A DNA stretch of 64,000 nt, from NCBI RefSeq assembly GCF_021129155.1, contig NZ_JAJOMC010000023.1, forward strand, positions 1 through 64,000. The letters are read 5' to 3'. The position numbers and the translations under genes are program-made. How positions within the stretch are numbered: the first letter of the stretch is position 1; every line of letters begins with the position of its first letter. The stretch is from Arthrobacter sp. AK04 (lineage in GTDB: Bacteria > Actinomycetota > Actinomycetes > Actinomycetales > Micrococcaceae). The notes beneath the pieces were generated by a model. That model was not told the origin of the DNA and did no database searches. It saw only the letters and a program-made list of their open reading frames with translations. Positions 53,286 to 61,483 of this stretch are shown one piece after another.

Positions 53286-54209
53286 ATGACTGAGATGACC
53301 AAGACCGCGCGGATCCTTGACGGCAAAGCCGCAGCGGCAGCCATCAAGTCCGAGCTGAAGGAACGCGTGGCCGCGCTCAAGGCCAAGGGTGTCACTCCCG
53401 GCATTGCAACAGTGCTGGTGGGTGCGGATCCCGCGTCCCAGCTGTATGTGTCCATGAAGCACAAGCAGTCGGTGGAGATCGGAATGAACTCCATGCAGCG
53501 TGAGCTGCCGGCGGACGCCACGCAGGCGCAGGTTGAGGCCCTTATTGACGAGCTCAATGCGGACCCCGCCTGCCACGGGTACATCGTGCAGCTGCCGCTG
53601 CCGAAGCACCTGGACACGGACGCCATCCTGGAGCGGATCGACCCCGCCAAGGACGCGGACGGCCTGCACCCGACCAACCTCGGCCGGCTGGTGCTCAACG
53701 TCAACGGGGAGATCACCTCGCCGCTGCCCTGCACGCCCCGCGGTGTCATCGAGTTGCTGGTGCGCAACGGCTACGACCTCAACGGCAAGCATGTGGTGGT
53801 GGTTGGCCGGGGCGTCACGATCGGCCGCTCGATCGGTTTGCTGCTGACCCGGCGGGAGGTGAATGCCACCGTGACCCTGACGCACACCGGCACCACCAAC
53901 ATGTCGGAGCTGCTGCGGCAGGCGGACGTCATTGTGGGCGCCGCCGGTGTCAAGCACATCGTCAAGGCCGCCGACGTAAAGCCGGGCGCAGCCCTGCTTG
54001 ATGTCGGTGTCACCAGGGAAACCGACCCCGAGACCGGCAAGAGCAAGGTCCACGGCGACATCGAACCCGCCGCTGCCGAGGTAGCCGGCTGGATTTCGCC
54101 GAACCCCGGGGGCGTTGGTCCCATGACTGTCGCATTGTTGATGACCAACGTGGTGGAAGCCGCCGAGCGCCAGGCGGCACAGGGAAGCGGTCCGGCCTCC
54201 GCCAAGTAG
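53286..54209 (+). CDS. folD: Methylene-THF dehydrogenase / methenyl-THF cyclohydrolase
   Basis: Bifunctional enzyme making 10-formyl-tetrahydrofolate from the methylene form. The 307-residue protein has [18 protein letters not shown] (catalytic Tyr and Lys), [24 protein letters not shown], the NADP motif [15 protein letters not shown] (slightly unusual: the classical form is GRSxIVGxP) and [12 protein letters not shown]. It follows glyA by 3 bases and shares the ZTP-controlled message. A long perfect terminator hairpin follows. Confidence 0.96.
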   Translation: MTEMTKTARILDGKAAAAAIKSELKERVAALKAKGVTPGIATVLVGADPASQLYVSMKHKQSVEIGMNSMQRELPADATQAQVEALIDELNADPACHGYIVQLPLPKHLDTDAILERIDPAKDADGLHPTNLGRLVLNVNGEITSPLPCTPRGVIELLVRNGYDLNGKHVVVVGRGVTIGRSIGLLLTRREVNATVTLTHTGTTNMSELLRQADVIVGAAGVKHIVKAADVKPGAALLDVGVTRETDPETGKSKVHGDIEPAAAEVAGWISPNPGGVGPMTVALLMTNVVEAAERQAAQGSGPASAK

Positions 54210-54224
54210 CTCCTGTTCATCGCC

Positions 54225-54272
54225 CGACGGCGGTACCGCACCTTACTGAACAAAGGTGCGGTACCGCCGTCG
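54225..54272. terminator. Terminator after folD
   Basis: Perfect 20-bp arms CGACGGCGGTACCGCACCTT / AAGGTGCGGTACCGCCGTCG with an 8-base loop, followed by TACTTT. It is the longest perfect stem among the terminators here and ends the glyA-folD message. Confidence 0.88.
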
Positions 54273-54351
54273 TACTTTAAGCACAGAAGCTTTATGGGCA
54301 GAAGTGAAAGTCCCCTTCCACCTGCCCGCCCGCTCTACTAGTCTGCGGAGG

Positions 54352-55353
54352 GTGCACAACAAAGCCACCGTCTCCTCCGGCGCCGAAAACGGCGCCGTCC
54401 AGCCAGCCCAAGAGCCATCCACCGAAGCCCGGCGCACCGTCATCACGGCAGAAAACCTGACCAAGACCTACGGCGACGTTGCCGCCGTGGACGGCATTTC
54501 GTTCAGCGTCCCCGCAGGGGAGTCCTTCGGCCTGTTGGGGCCCAACGGCGCCGGCAAGTCCACCACCATGAAGATGATCGGCGGAGTCACCCGGCGCACC
54601 TCCGGCGCCCTCCACATCATGGGCCTCGACCCCGACCTGCACGGGCCAGAGGTACGGGCGCACCTAGGAGTGGTGCCGCAGCAGGACAACCTGGACGAGG
54701 AACTCCGGGTCCGCGACAACCTCCTGGTCTACGGCCGCTATTTCGGCCTGCCCATGAGCTACCTGAAGCCAAAAGCCGATGAGCTGCTGGAGTTCGCCCA
54801 GCTGACGGACAAGGCAAAATCCAAGGTGGACGCGCTGTCCGGCGGTATGAAGCGGCGCCTGACCATCGCCCGTTCGCTGATCAACGAGCCCCGGATCCTG
54901 CTGCTGGACGAACCCACCACCGGGCTCGACCCGCAGGCCCGCCATATTCTCTGGGACCGCTTGTTCCGGCTCAAGGAACAGGGCGTCACGCTTATCCTGA
55001 CAACCCACTACATGGACGAGGCCGAGCAGCTCTGCGACCGGCTGATCGTGGTGGACAAGGGCAGGATCATGGCTGAGGGCTCGCCCGCGCAGCTGATCCG
55101 CGAGCACTCCACCCGCGAGGTGGTTGAGCTGCGGTTCGGGTCCGAGCGGAACACCACCATCGCCTCGGAACTGCAGGGAATCGGGGAGCGGCTGGAAGTA
55201 CTGCCGGACCGGGTGCTGATTTACGCGCACGACGGCGAGTCCGCCCTTGAGCAGGTGGCGTCCCGCGGCCTGCGGCCGCTGACATCCCTGGTGCGGAGGT
55301 CCTCGCTGGAGGACGTGTTCCTGCGGCTGACAGGCCGAAGCCTTGTTGACTGA
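54352..55353 (+). CDS. ABC exporter ATPase (DrrA/CcmA-like)
   Basis: A 333-residue ATPase with one ABC cassette. The Walker A is GPNGAGKST, the signature LSGGMKRRL and the Walker B ILLLDEPTTGLD, with the H-loop THYMDEAEQLCD. The C-terminal extension of about 90 residues resembles the DrrA/NodI-type drug or lipid exporter ATPases. The start is GTG 54352, preceded by TAGTCT at 7 bases, a leaderless-type promoter; the longer frame starting at 54256 lies inside the folD terminator and is not used. Two permease genes follow without gaps, so this is a three-gene exporter operon. Substrate unknown. Confidence 0.88.
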   Translation: MHNKATVSSGAENGAVQPAQEPSTEARRTVITAENLTKTYGDVAAVDGISFSVPAGESFGLLGPNGAGKSTTMKMIGGVTRRTSGALHIMGLDPDLHGPEVRAHLGVVPQQDNLDEELRVRDNLLVYGRYFGLPMSYLKPKADELLEFAQLTDKAKSKVDALSGGMKRRLTIARSLINEPRILLLDEPTTGLDPQARHILWDRLFRLKEQGVTLILTTHYMDEAEQLCDRLIVVDKGRIMAEGSPAQLIREHSTREVVELRFGSERNTTIASELQGIGERLEVLPDRVLIYAHDGESALEQVASRGLRPLTSLVRRSSLEDVFLRLTGRSLVD

Positions 55354-55363
55354 GGGCCCTGCG

Positions 55364-56149
55364 GTGACGAAGGGCCCTGGCAAGGAAGCCCTGCGGGCCC
55401 ACAGCCCCGAAACAGCGGCCGCCAGGGCAAGGCGCTGGGGCGCGTTCTATTACGCCGAGCAGGTGCTGCGGGTGATGAAGGGCTACGGCTGGTCCATCAT
55501 CATGTACAGCGTGGGCCACCCTGTGGCCTATCTGTTTGCCATGGGGGTGGGCCTGGCCACCCTCGTTGACGCCCAGGGTGCCGGAGCCTTCGGGGGAGTG
55601 GGCTATGTGACGTTCGTGGCGCCGGCGCTGCTCGTTTCCGCGGCCGTTATGACGGCGGCCAACGAGTTCACGTTCCCTGTGATGGACGGCTTCACGGGCC
55701 ACATCATGGCGGTGACCCTGCGGCTCCTCCTGCAATCCGCCGTCTACTTCGCCGCGGTTGTCCTCTTCGGTGCCGCGCCGGGCGGCTGGGGCTGGGCCAC
55801 CATTGTGGTGGCGACGGTTGCCGGCCTCTCCTTTGGCCTGCCGCTGATGGCGTACTCGGCCTCCATTACCGAGGACAAGGGCCAGTTCGCGCTGGTGATG
55901 CGTTTCGTCGTGATGCCGCTGTTCCTGTTCTCAGGGACCTTCTTTCCGCTGGACAGCCTTCCGCTGGCGGTGCGCTGGGTGGGCTGGATCTCGCCCATCT
56001 GGCATGCCACCGAACTGGGGCGCGTTTTCAGCTACGGGTACCAGCAGCCGCCGATGCTGACCGTCCTCCACGCCGTGGTGCTCGCGGGCCTGGCCGTGCT
56101 GGGCTGGTTCCTGACCCGGCGGCAGTTCGCGGCAAGGATGGGCAAGTGA
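55364..56149 (+). CDS. ABC-2 type permease
   Basis: A 261-residue permease of the ABC-2 type with about six helices (for example SIIMYSVGHPVAYLFAMGVG, FVAPALLVSAAVMTAANEF, LVMRFVVMPLFLFSGTFFPL and the final VVLAGLAVLGWFLT). The signature VMPLFLFSGTFFP near the C-terminal third is characteristic. GTG 55364 has GAGGG 7 bases upstream; a TTG at 55343 inside the ATPase gene is possible. It overlaps the next permease by GTGA (56146-56149). The two permeases probably form a heterodimeric channel driven by the upstream ATPase. Confidence 0.83.
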   Translation: MTKGPGKEALRAHSPETAAARARRWGAFYYAEQVLRVMKGYGWSIIMYSVGHPVAYLFAMGVGLATLVDAQGAGAFGGVGYVTFVAPALLVSAAVMTAANEFTFPVMDGFTGHIMAVTLRLLLQSAVYFAAVVLFGAAPGGWGWATIVVATVAGLSFGLPLMAYSASITEDKGQFALVMRFVVMPLFLFSGTFFPLDSLPLAVRWVGWISPIWHATELGRVFSYGYQQPPMLTVLHAVVLAGLAVLGWFLTRRQFAARMGK

Positions 56150-56979
56150 GCGCCGGGCTGCCAGTAAAAAGCGCGCCGGACCAGGCCCGCAGCAGGACGT
56201 TCGGACCGCTGTATTCGCGCAACGCCAAGGCAGTGATTTCGCGCGGACTGCTGGCCACCCGGAGCACCAACTGGCTGGTGATGCTCTCCGGGTTCTTCGA
56301 GCCGGTCCTGTTCCTCATCTCCATGGGCGTGGGGCTCGGCTCTATTGTCGGTACCGTCCAGGGTCCCGGCGGCGGGGAGATCAGCTACGCCGCGTACATT
56401 GCCCCGGCCCTGCTGGCAGTCTCCGCGATGAACGGCGCGGTCTACGACTCGACGTGGAATGTGTTTTTCAAGATGAACTTCGCGAAGCTGTACCAGGGCA
56501 TGCTGTACACATCGCTGGGGCCGCTGGATGTCGCCTTGGGGGAGATCTTCCTGGCGCTGCTGCGCGGCCTGCTCTACGCCATGGGGTTCACGGCGGTAAT
56601 GGGGGTCTTGGGGCTGATCACTACGCCCTGGGCGCTCCTGATGGTGCCGGCCTCGGTGCTGATTGCCTTCGGCTTTGCGAGCATCGGCATGGGGATCACC
56701 AGTTTTTTGAAGACCTTCCAGCAGATGGACTGGGTGAACTTCGTAATGCTGCCCATGTTCCTCTTCAGCGCCACCTTCTATCCGCTGAGCGTCTACCCGC
56801 AGGCCATCCAGTGGCTCATCCAGGCCATGCCGCTCTGGCACGGCGTGGAACTGCTGCGCCAGATCAGCGTGGGCACGTTCACCGCAGCCACCCCCATCCA
56901 CATCGGCTACTACCTGGTGATGACCGCCGTCGGCATGCTGCTCACGACTGTCCGGCTGCGGCAGCTCTTCCTGAAGTAG
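56146..56979 (+). CDS. ABC-2 type permease, second subunit
   Basis: A 277-residue permease homologous in layout to the one upstream, with blocks SGFFEPVLFLISMGVGLGSIVG, YIAPALLAVSAMNGAVYDST and FVMLPMFLFSATFYPLSVYP. Its GTG start overlaps the preceding stop by four bases. It ends the exporter operon; the TAG stop is one base before hairpin repeat C, which may act as the operon terminator. The substrate (drug, lipid or polysaccharide) is not indicated by neighbouring genes. Confidence 0.83.
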   Translation: MSAGLPVKSAPDQARSRTFGPLYSRNAKAVISRGLLATRSTNWLVMLSGFFEPVLFLISMGVGLGSIVGTVQGPGGGEISYAAYIAPALLAVSAMNGAVYDSTWNVFFKMNFAKLYQGMLYTSLGPLDVALGEIFLALLRGLLYAMGFTAVMGVLGLITTPWALLMVPASVLIAFGFASIGMGITSFLKTFQQMDWVNFVMLPMFLFSATFYPLSVYPQAIQWLIQAMPLWHGVELLRQISVGTFTAATPIHIGYYLVMTAVGMLLTTVRLRQLFLK

Positions 56980-56980
56980 C

Positions 56981-57044
56981 CCAACTAGGTAACAGCAGAT
57001 GTCGTTTAGAGGGGTCTAAAGGACATCTGCTGCTACTTACTTGG
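56981..57044. repeat. 64-bp hairpin repeat, copy C
   Basis: Third copy, arms CCAACTAGGTAACAGCAGAT and ATCTGCTGCTACTTACTTGG, with inner stem TTTAGA-GGGG-TCTAAA. It directly follows the stop of the ABC permease gene, as copies A and B follow or form gene ends. All three copies have the same length and orientation. Confidence 0.88.
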
Positions 57045-57105
57045 GTCTGTTCGCCGGGGGTGGAAGGCGGCGGGAGCATACTCCGGCATTTGAGAGAATG
57101 GGTGC

Positions 57106-57666
57106 ATGCAATCTCTGGGCAGCTCCAAGTCATCCTCCAAACCCGCCAGGGGCGGATTCTCCATGTTCCGTATCAGCGGGCCGGGACTGATGGTCCTCGT
57201 CACCGCGTTCGTTGTGGCTGTCATCTTCGCGGCCAACCAAAACGACGTCGTGGGCTGGGTTGTCGCCGTAATCGCCGCCTTCTGGCTTGCCCTTGCCTGC
57301 TTTGTGGTCTTCAGCATCCAGAAAGCCGCCAAAAAGGCCGGAGCCAAGCTGACTGAAGCCCAGAACGCCTTCACCACCGCTGCGGGGCGGGGCCCCTACG
57401 CCGCGGGAGACCATGGCGGCACCAGGGTTGTCGCTGAGCGCAGCCAGGCGGACGAGGTCCGAGACCTCAAGCTGGACCACTCCTTCAAGATCGTCCAGGT
57501 GCAGATCCGCGTGGTGGAGGAGGAGCGTGCCAAGGGCGCCACTGCGAACCAGGACACCATCAACCGGGCCCTGGAAACCATTGAGATCACAGCCACCAAT
57601 GCCCGGGACATGATCAAGTCCTCCGGCGGCAGCGGAGAGCCGGTCACCGGAACCATCATCGACTAG
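57106..57666 (+). CDS. Hypothetical membrane protein
   Basis: A 186-residue protein with two adjacent transmembrane helices (LMVLVTAFVVAVIFAANQND, VVGWVVAVIAAFWLALACFVVF) near residues 28-70. A soluble helical domain follows, including DLKLDHSFKIVQVQIRVVEEE and DTINRALETIEITATNARDMI. No family was recognised. ATG 57106 has no strong ribosome binding site. It lies 10 bases before the start of xthA and could be co-transcribed with the DNA-repair gene, but xthA also has a promoter-like TAGAGT in that gap. Confidence 0.68.
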   Translation: MQSLGSSKSSSKPARGGFSMFRISGPGLMVLVTAFVVAVIFAANQNDVVGWVVAVIAAFWLALACFVVFSIQKAAKKAGAKLTEAQNAFTTAAGRGPYAAGDHGGTRVVAERSQADEVRDLKLDHSFKIVQVQIRVVEEERAKGATANQDTINRALETIEITATNARDMIKSSGGSGEPVTGTIID

Positions 57667-57676
57667 AGTGGAGCGG

Positions 57677-58510
57677 GTGATCTCGGCATTGAAGAAGGAC
57701 CACCTTCGCATCGCTTCCGTTAATGTCAACGGCCTCCGGGCTGCCTACAAAAACGGCATGGCGGCGTGGCTCGAGCCGCGCGGAGTGGACATCCTCTGCC
57801 TGCAGGAAGTCCGTGCCCCTGACGCCATCGTCCGGCAGTTGCTCGGCGACGGCTGGCACATCCTGCACGCCGAGGCTGAGGCCAAGGGCAGGGCCGGCGT
57901 CGCGATCGCTTCCCGGGAGGAACCCCTGGCAACCCGTAACGGCATTGGCGACGACTACTTTGCCACCGCCGGACGCTGGGTGGAGGCCGATTTCCGGTTT
58001 GCCGATGCCGCCGGACACCCTGTCCAGCTGACTGTTGCAAGTGCCTACGTCCACTCCGGTGAGGTGGGCACGCCCAAGCAGGATGACAAGTTCCGGTTCC
58101 TGGATGTCATGACCACGCGGCTGCCGGAACTGACCAAGCACAGCGACCACGCCCTGGTGGTGGGTGACCTCAACGTGGCCCACACGCCCCTGGACATCCG
58201 GAACTCGAAGGCTAACGTCAAGAAGGCGGGCCACCTGCCGGAGGAACGCGCGTACTTTGACCGGTTCTTTGGCGAGGAGATCGGCTGGCGTGACGTCCAC
58301 CGCAACCTGGCCGGCGAGGTGGACGGACCCTACACGTGGTGGTCCCAGCGCGGTAAGGCGTTCGACAACGACACCGGCTGGCGCATCGACTACCACCTGG
58401 CCACCCCGGCCCTGGCTGCCGCGGCCATCTCGGCCGTTGTTGACCGGGCGCCATCGTGGGACACCCGCTTCTCCGACCATGCCCCGCTGGTAGTGGACTA
58501 CCAGCTCTGA
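57677..58510 (+). CDS. xthA: Exodeoxyribonuclease III / AP endonuclease
   Basis: Base-excision repair enzyme of the exonuclease III (ExoA/XthA) family, 277 residues. The motifs ASVNVNGLRAAYKNGM, LQEVRAP (catalytic Glu), VVGDLNVAHTPLDIRNS (Asp and Asn), WRIDYHLATP and FSDHAPLVVDYQL (catalytic Asp-His) are intact. The start is uncertain: GTG 57677 has TAGAGT 7 bases upstream, the leaderless pattern, while GTG 57668 would sit within that -10. The gene is followed by trpS after 21 bases. Confidence 0.9.
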   Translation: MISALKKDHLRIASVNVNGLRAAYKNGMAAWLEPRGVDILCLQEVRAPDAIVRQLLGDGWHILHAEAEAKGRAGVAIASREEPLATRNGIGDDYFATAGRWVEADFRFADAAGHPVQLTVASAYVHSGEVGTPKQDDKFRFLDVMTTRLPELTKHSDHALVVGDLNVAHTPLDIRNSKANVKKAGHLPEERAYFDRFFGEEIGWRDVHRNLAGEVDGPYTWWSQRGKAFDNDTGWRIDYHLATPALAAAAISAVVDRAPSWDTRFSDHAPLVVDYQL

Positions 58511-58531
58511 GCCCCGAAGGTTTCCTCCCCA

Positions 58532-59575
58532 ATGACTAGCCAGATTTCCCCGGCAACCAAGAAGCGCATCCTGTCCGGCGCCAAGCCCACGGCCGACTCC
58601 CTGCACCTGGGCAACTACATCGGCGCTGTCCGCAACTGGGTGGACATGCAGGCTGAATACGATGCCGTTTTCTTCATTCCGGACCTGCACGCCATCACCG
58701 TGGACTTCGATCCCGCTGAACTGGCCAAGCGCACCCGGATCGTGGCCGCCCAGTACATCGCCGCCGGCATCGACCCGGACAAGAGCATCTTCTTTGTCCA
58801 GTCCCACGTGCCCGAGCACGCGCAGCTTGCCTGGGCACTGAACTGCATCACCGGATTCGGCGAAGCCTCGCGGATGACCCAGTTCAAGGACAAGACCCAG
58901 AAGTCCGGCGCCGACGCCGCCACCTTGGGCCTGTTCGCCTACCCCACCCTGATGGCTGCCGATATCCTGCTCTACCAGACCGACCTGGTGCCCGTGGGAG
59001 AAGACCAGCGCCAGCACCTGGAGCTCACCCGCAACCTGGCCCAGCGCTTCAACACCCGGTTTGGCCACACGTTCACTGTTCCCGAGGCGACCATCGTCAA
59101 GGAGAGCGCCAAGATCTACGACCTCCAGAACCCCAGCGCCAAGATGTCCAAGACGGGGGAGTCGCCCAACGGGGCCATCCAGCTTCTGGAGGACCCCAAG
59201 ATCGCGGCCAAGCGCATCAAGTCGGCAGTGACCGACGCCGGAACGGAAATCCGCTTCGACGCTGAAGAGAAGCCGGGCGTTTCAAACCTGCTCACCATCT
59301 ACTCGTCCCTGACAGGCAAAACCATCCCCGAGCTCGAGGCCGAGTACCAGGGAAAGATGTATGGCCACCTTAAGGTGGACCTCGCTGAGGTGATGGTTGA
59401 GTTCGTTACGCCTTTGCGGAACCGCACCAATGAGCTGATGAGCGATCCTGCGGAGCTGGACAGGCTGCTCGCACACGGCGCCGAGCGCGCCCGCGAAATC
59501 GCTTCGGTGACGCTCGCCCAGGTCTACGAGCGCATGGGTTTCCTTCCGTCCCTCAGCCTCGCCGGAGTCCGCTAG
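58532..59575 (+). CDS. trpS: Tryptophanyl-tRNA synthetase
   Basis: Class I aminoacyl-tRNA synthetase charging tRNA-Trp. The 347-residue protein has the HIGH-like segment [15 protein letters not shown], the Trp/ATP pocket [12 protein letters not shown], the [14 protein letters not shown] helix and the KMSKS-type motif [12 protein letters not shown]. It lies downstream of xthA and is followed within 5 bases by the 2H phosphoesterase gene, so the three probably share a message. Confidence 0.96.
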   Translation: MTSQISPATKKRILSGAKPTADSLHLGNYIGAVRNWVDMQAEYDAVFFIPDLHAITVDFDPAELAKRTRIVAAQYIAAGIDPDKSIFFVQSHVPEHAQLAWALNCITGFGEASRMTQFKDKTQKSGADAATLGLFAYPTLMAADILLYQTDLVPVGEDQRQHLELTRNLAQRFNTRFGHTFTVPEATIVKESAKIYDLQNPSAKMSKTGESPNGAIQLLEDPKIAAKRIKSAVTDAGTEIRFDAEEKPGVSNLLTIYSSLTGKTIPELEAEYQGKMYGHLKVDLAEVMVEFVTPLRNRTNELMSDPAELDRLLAHGAERAREIASVTLAQVYERMGFLPSLSLAGVR

Positions 59576-59579
59576 CGCC

Positions 59580-60296
59580 ATGTCCTCCAGCAAAGTCGCG
59601 GCAAGGGAAGGTGCCCGTTCCACCCACCGGGTGGCGGGGACGCCCGGTGGTTCCCACGGAGAGCCTGCGGACCACCGTGCTGCGGCAGCAAGCCCCGCGT
59701 CCCGCCCGGAAGACATCAGCGTTGGCGTCATCCTGGGATTCCCGCCGGAGATTGCCGAAGAGCTGCAGCGCTGGCGGGCGTCCTTCGGCGATCCCCTGGC
59801 GGACGTAGTACCGGCCCACATCACGCTGGTCACCACAACCACCACGCGCGACTGGGAGGGCACCCTGGAACATGTCCGCGAGGTGGCCCGCCAGCAAAGC
59901 CCTTTCAAGGTCACCATCGCGGGCACCGGAACATTCAGGCCCGTTTCCCCGGTGGTCTTCATCAATGTGGAGGACGGATTCGAGGACTGCGTTGCCCTCC
60001 ACGGAAAACTCCAGCAGGGCCCCCTCCACCGTGAGCTGCCGTTTGCCTACCACCCGCATGTGACCATCGCCCACGACGTCGCGCCGGAAAACCTCGATGA
60101 AGCCGAAACGGTGTTGAGGAACTACAGGGCCACCTTCCCCGTGGTTAGCATGGGACTTTACGAGCACGATGCCAACGGCATCTGGCAGCTAAGGGAAGAG
60201 CTGGACTTTGGGACCCAAACTGACAACGACGGCACCCGATCCGCGGATTCCGCCCCGGACACAGCCGACGGCGGGACAGCAGCCGCTTCCCACTGA
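59580..60296 (+). CDS. 2H phosphoesterase (2'-5' RNA ligase-like)
   Basis: A 238-residue protein of the 2H/LigT superfamily. Two HxT motifs, AHITLVTTTT and YHPHVTIAHD, form the active site that cleaves or joins 2'-5' phosphodiester or cyclic phosphate bonds. The first 45 residues are a hydrophilic Gly/Ala-rich extension not needed for the fold, so a later start is possible (no good alternative was seen). The last 30 residues are also low complexity and overlap the next gene by 89 bases. Confidence 0.85.
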   Translation: MSSSKVAAREGARSTHRVAGTPGGSHGEPADHRAAAASPASRPEDISVGVILGFPPEIAEELQRWRASFGDPLADVVPAHITLVTTTTTRDWEGTLEHVREVARQQSPFKVTIAGTGTFRPVSPVVFINVEDGFEDCVALHGKLQQGPLHRELPFAYHPHVTIAHDVAPENLDEAETVLRNYRATFPVVSMGLYEHDANGIWQLREELDFGTQTDNDGTRSADSAPDTADGGTAAASH

Positions 60297-61419
60297 CCGC
60301 GCCCACCTGAAGCTGGCCGTCATCCAGAAACGGATGGAGTGGAACAAGGCCCGCAGGTCCGGCGGCGGGCCCATGGCCGGCGTGATGGCCATGGTCCAAT
60401 GGCTGCTTGCCCGCCTGAACGTGCTCCGGCCCATGCGGGCCTTCCGGCATTACAGCCTCCAGCACGGCCCGCTGATGAGTGCCGGCATCGGGTTCAACAT
60501 GTTTTTCTCCATCACCGGCCTCCTGGCCACCGGCTTTTCGATCGCCGGGCTGGTCCTGAGGGGGCAGCCGGTGCTGCTGGAGACCATCATCGGCAGCGTG
60601 GCCCAGAGTGCTCCGGGCCTCTTGAAAGTCAACGGCGGCGAAGGCCTGGTTGATCCGCAGGACCTGCTGAATCCGGACGGCCTGGGCTGGACGGCCGTTA
60701 TCGCGGCAGCCGTAACCGTTTATACCTCGCTGCGCTGGATCGCCAGCCTGCGGGACGGCCTCCGCGGCGTGCTGGAACTTCCCCCGTCGCTGGTCAACCC
60801 CATCCTCCTGAAGCTGCGCGACGCCGGCACTCTGCTGCTTCTGGGCGTGGCCCTGGTCATCAGCGCCGGCGCGTCCCTTGTCTTTGGCACGGCCGCCGGG
60901 TGGGTCGCGGACTTCCTCCGGCTCGACGACGCACTGGCCGGCCCGCTGACCACCTCCATCAAGATTGGCGTACCCCTGGTTTTGAACTGGGTTACCGCGC
61001 TCATCATGTTCCGGCTGGCCGCAGGGCTGAAGCTCTCCCGCCGCGCCCTGCTGGAAGGCACCATCCTGGCAGCTCTGGGCACCACGGTCCTGCAGATCTT
61101 CAGTACCGAGCTTCTCGCCGGTGCCGGCCGCAACCCGCTCCTGGCACCGTTCGCCATCATCATCGGCCTGTTGATCTGGTTCAACCTGGTGAGCCAGGTG
61201 TACCTCGTTTCCGGAGGCTGGTCCGCGGTCCGCGAGGCTGACTGCGGCACCGCATCCTCCGGCCACGAGAAGGGGACCTGGGGCGCCCGGCAGGTCCAGC
61301 CGGGAAAGGTGCCTGTGCAGCCGGGGAAAGTGCCGGCGAACGCGGAGGCCGGCATGCAGAGCCCGGCCCGTGCCGCAGCTGCCCGGCGCAGGGGCAACGG
61401 CCGGACGCGGCAGCGTTGA
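60208..61419 (+). CDS. YihY/BrkB-family membrane protein
   Basis: An integral membrane protein of about 403 residues and six helices in the YihY/virulence-factor BrkB family. Typical blocks are the amphipathic N-terminal region HYSLQHGPLMSAGIGFNMFFSITGLL, the conserved ALLEGTILAALGTT turn and LAPFAIIIGLLIWFNLVSQVYL. Function is unknown; it is not the tRNA-processing RNase BN once proposed. The assumed TTG start at 60208 overlaps the preceding gene; a more conservative start is ATG 60334. The C-terminal tail has a direct repeat QPGKVP-VQPGKVP and a basic end (RRRGNGRTRQR). Confidence 0.78.
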   Translation: MGPKLTTTAPDPRIPPRTQPTAGQQPLPTDRAHLKLAVIQKRMEWNKARRSGGGPMAGVMAMVQWLLARLNVLRPMRAFRHYSLQHGPLMSAGIGFNMFFSITGLLATGFSIAGLVLRGQPVLLETIIGSVAQSAPGLLKVNGGEGLVDPQDLLNPDGLGWTAVIAAAVTVYTSLRWIASLRDGLRGVLELPPSLVNPILLKLRDAGTLLLLGVALVISAGASLVFGTAAGWVADFLRLDDALAGPLTTSIKIGVPLVLNWVTALIMFRLAAGLKLSRRALLEGTILAALGTTVLQIFSTELLAGAGRNPLLAPFAIIIGLLIWFNLVSQVYLVSGGWSAVREADCGTASSGHEKGTWGARQVQPGKVPVQPGKVPANAEAGMQSPARAAAARRRGNGRTRQR

Positions 61420-61483
61420 CCGCAGCCCCCGCGGACTGGCGCCGCCCCGCACCTGGATGCTGCCCTGCCGTGGGGAGCGGGCG

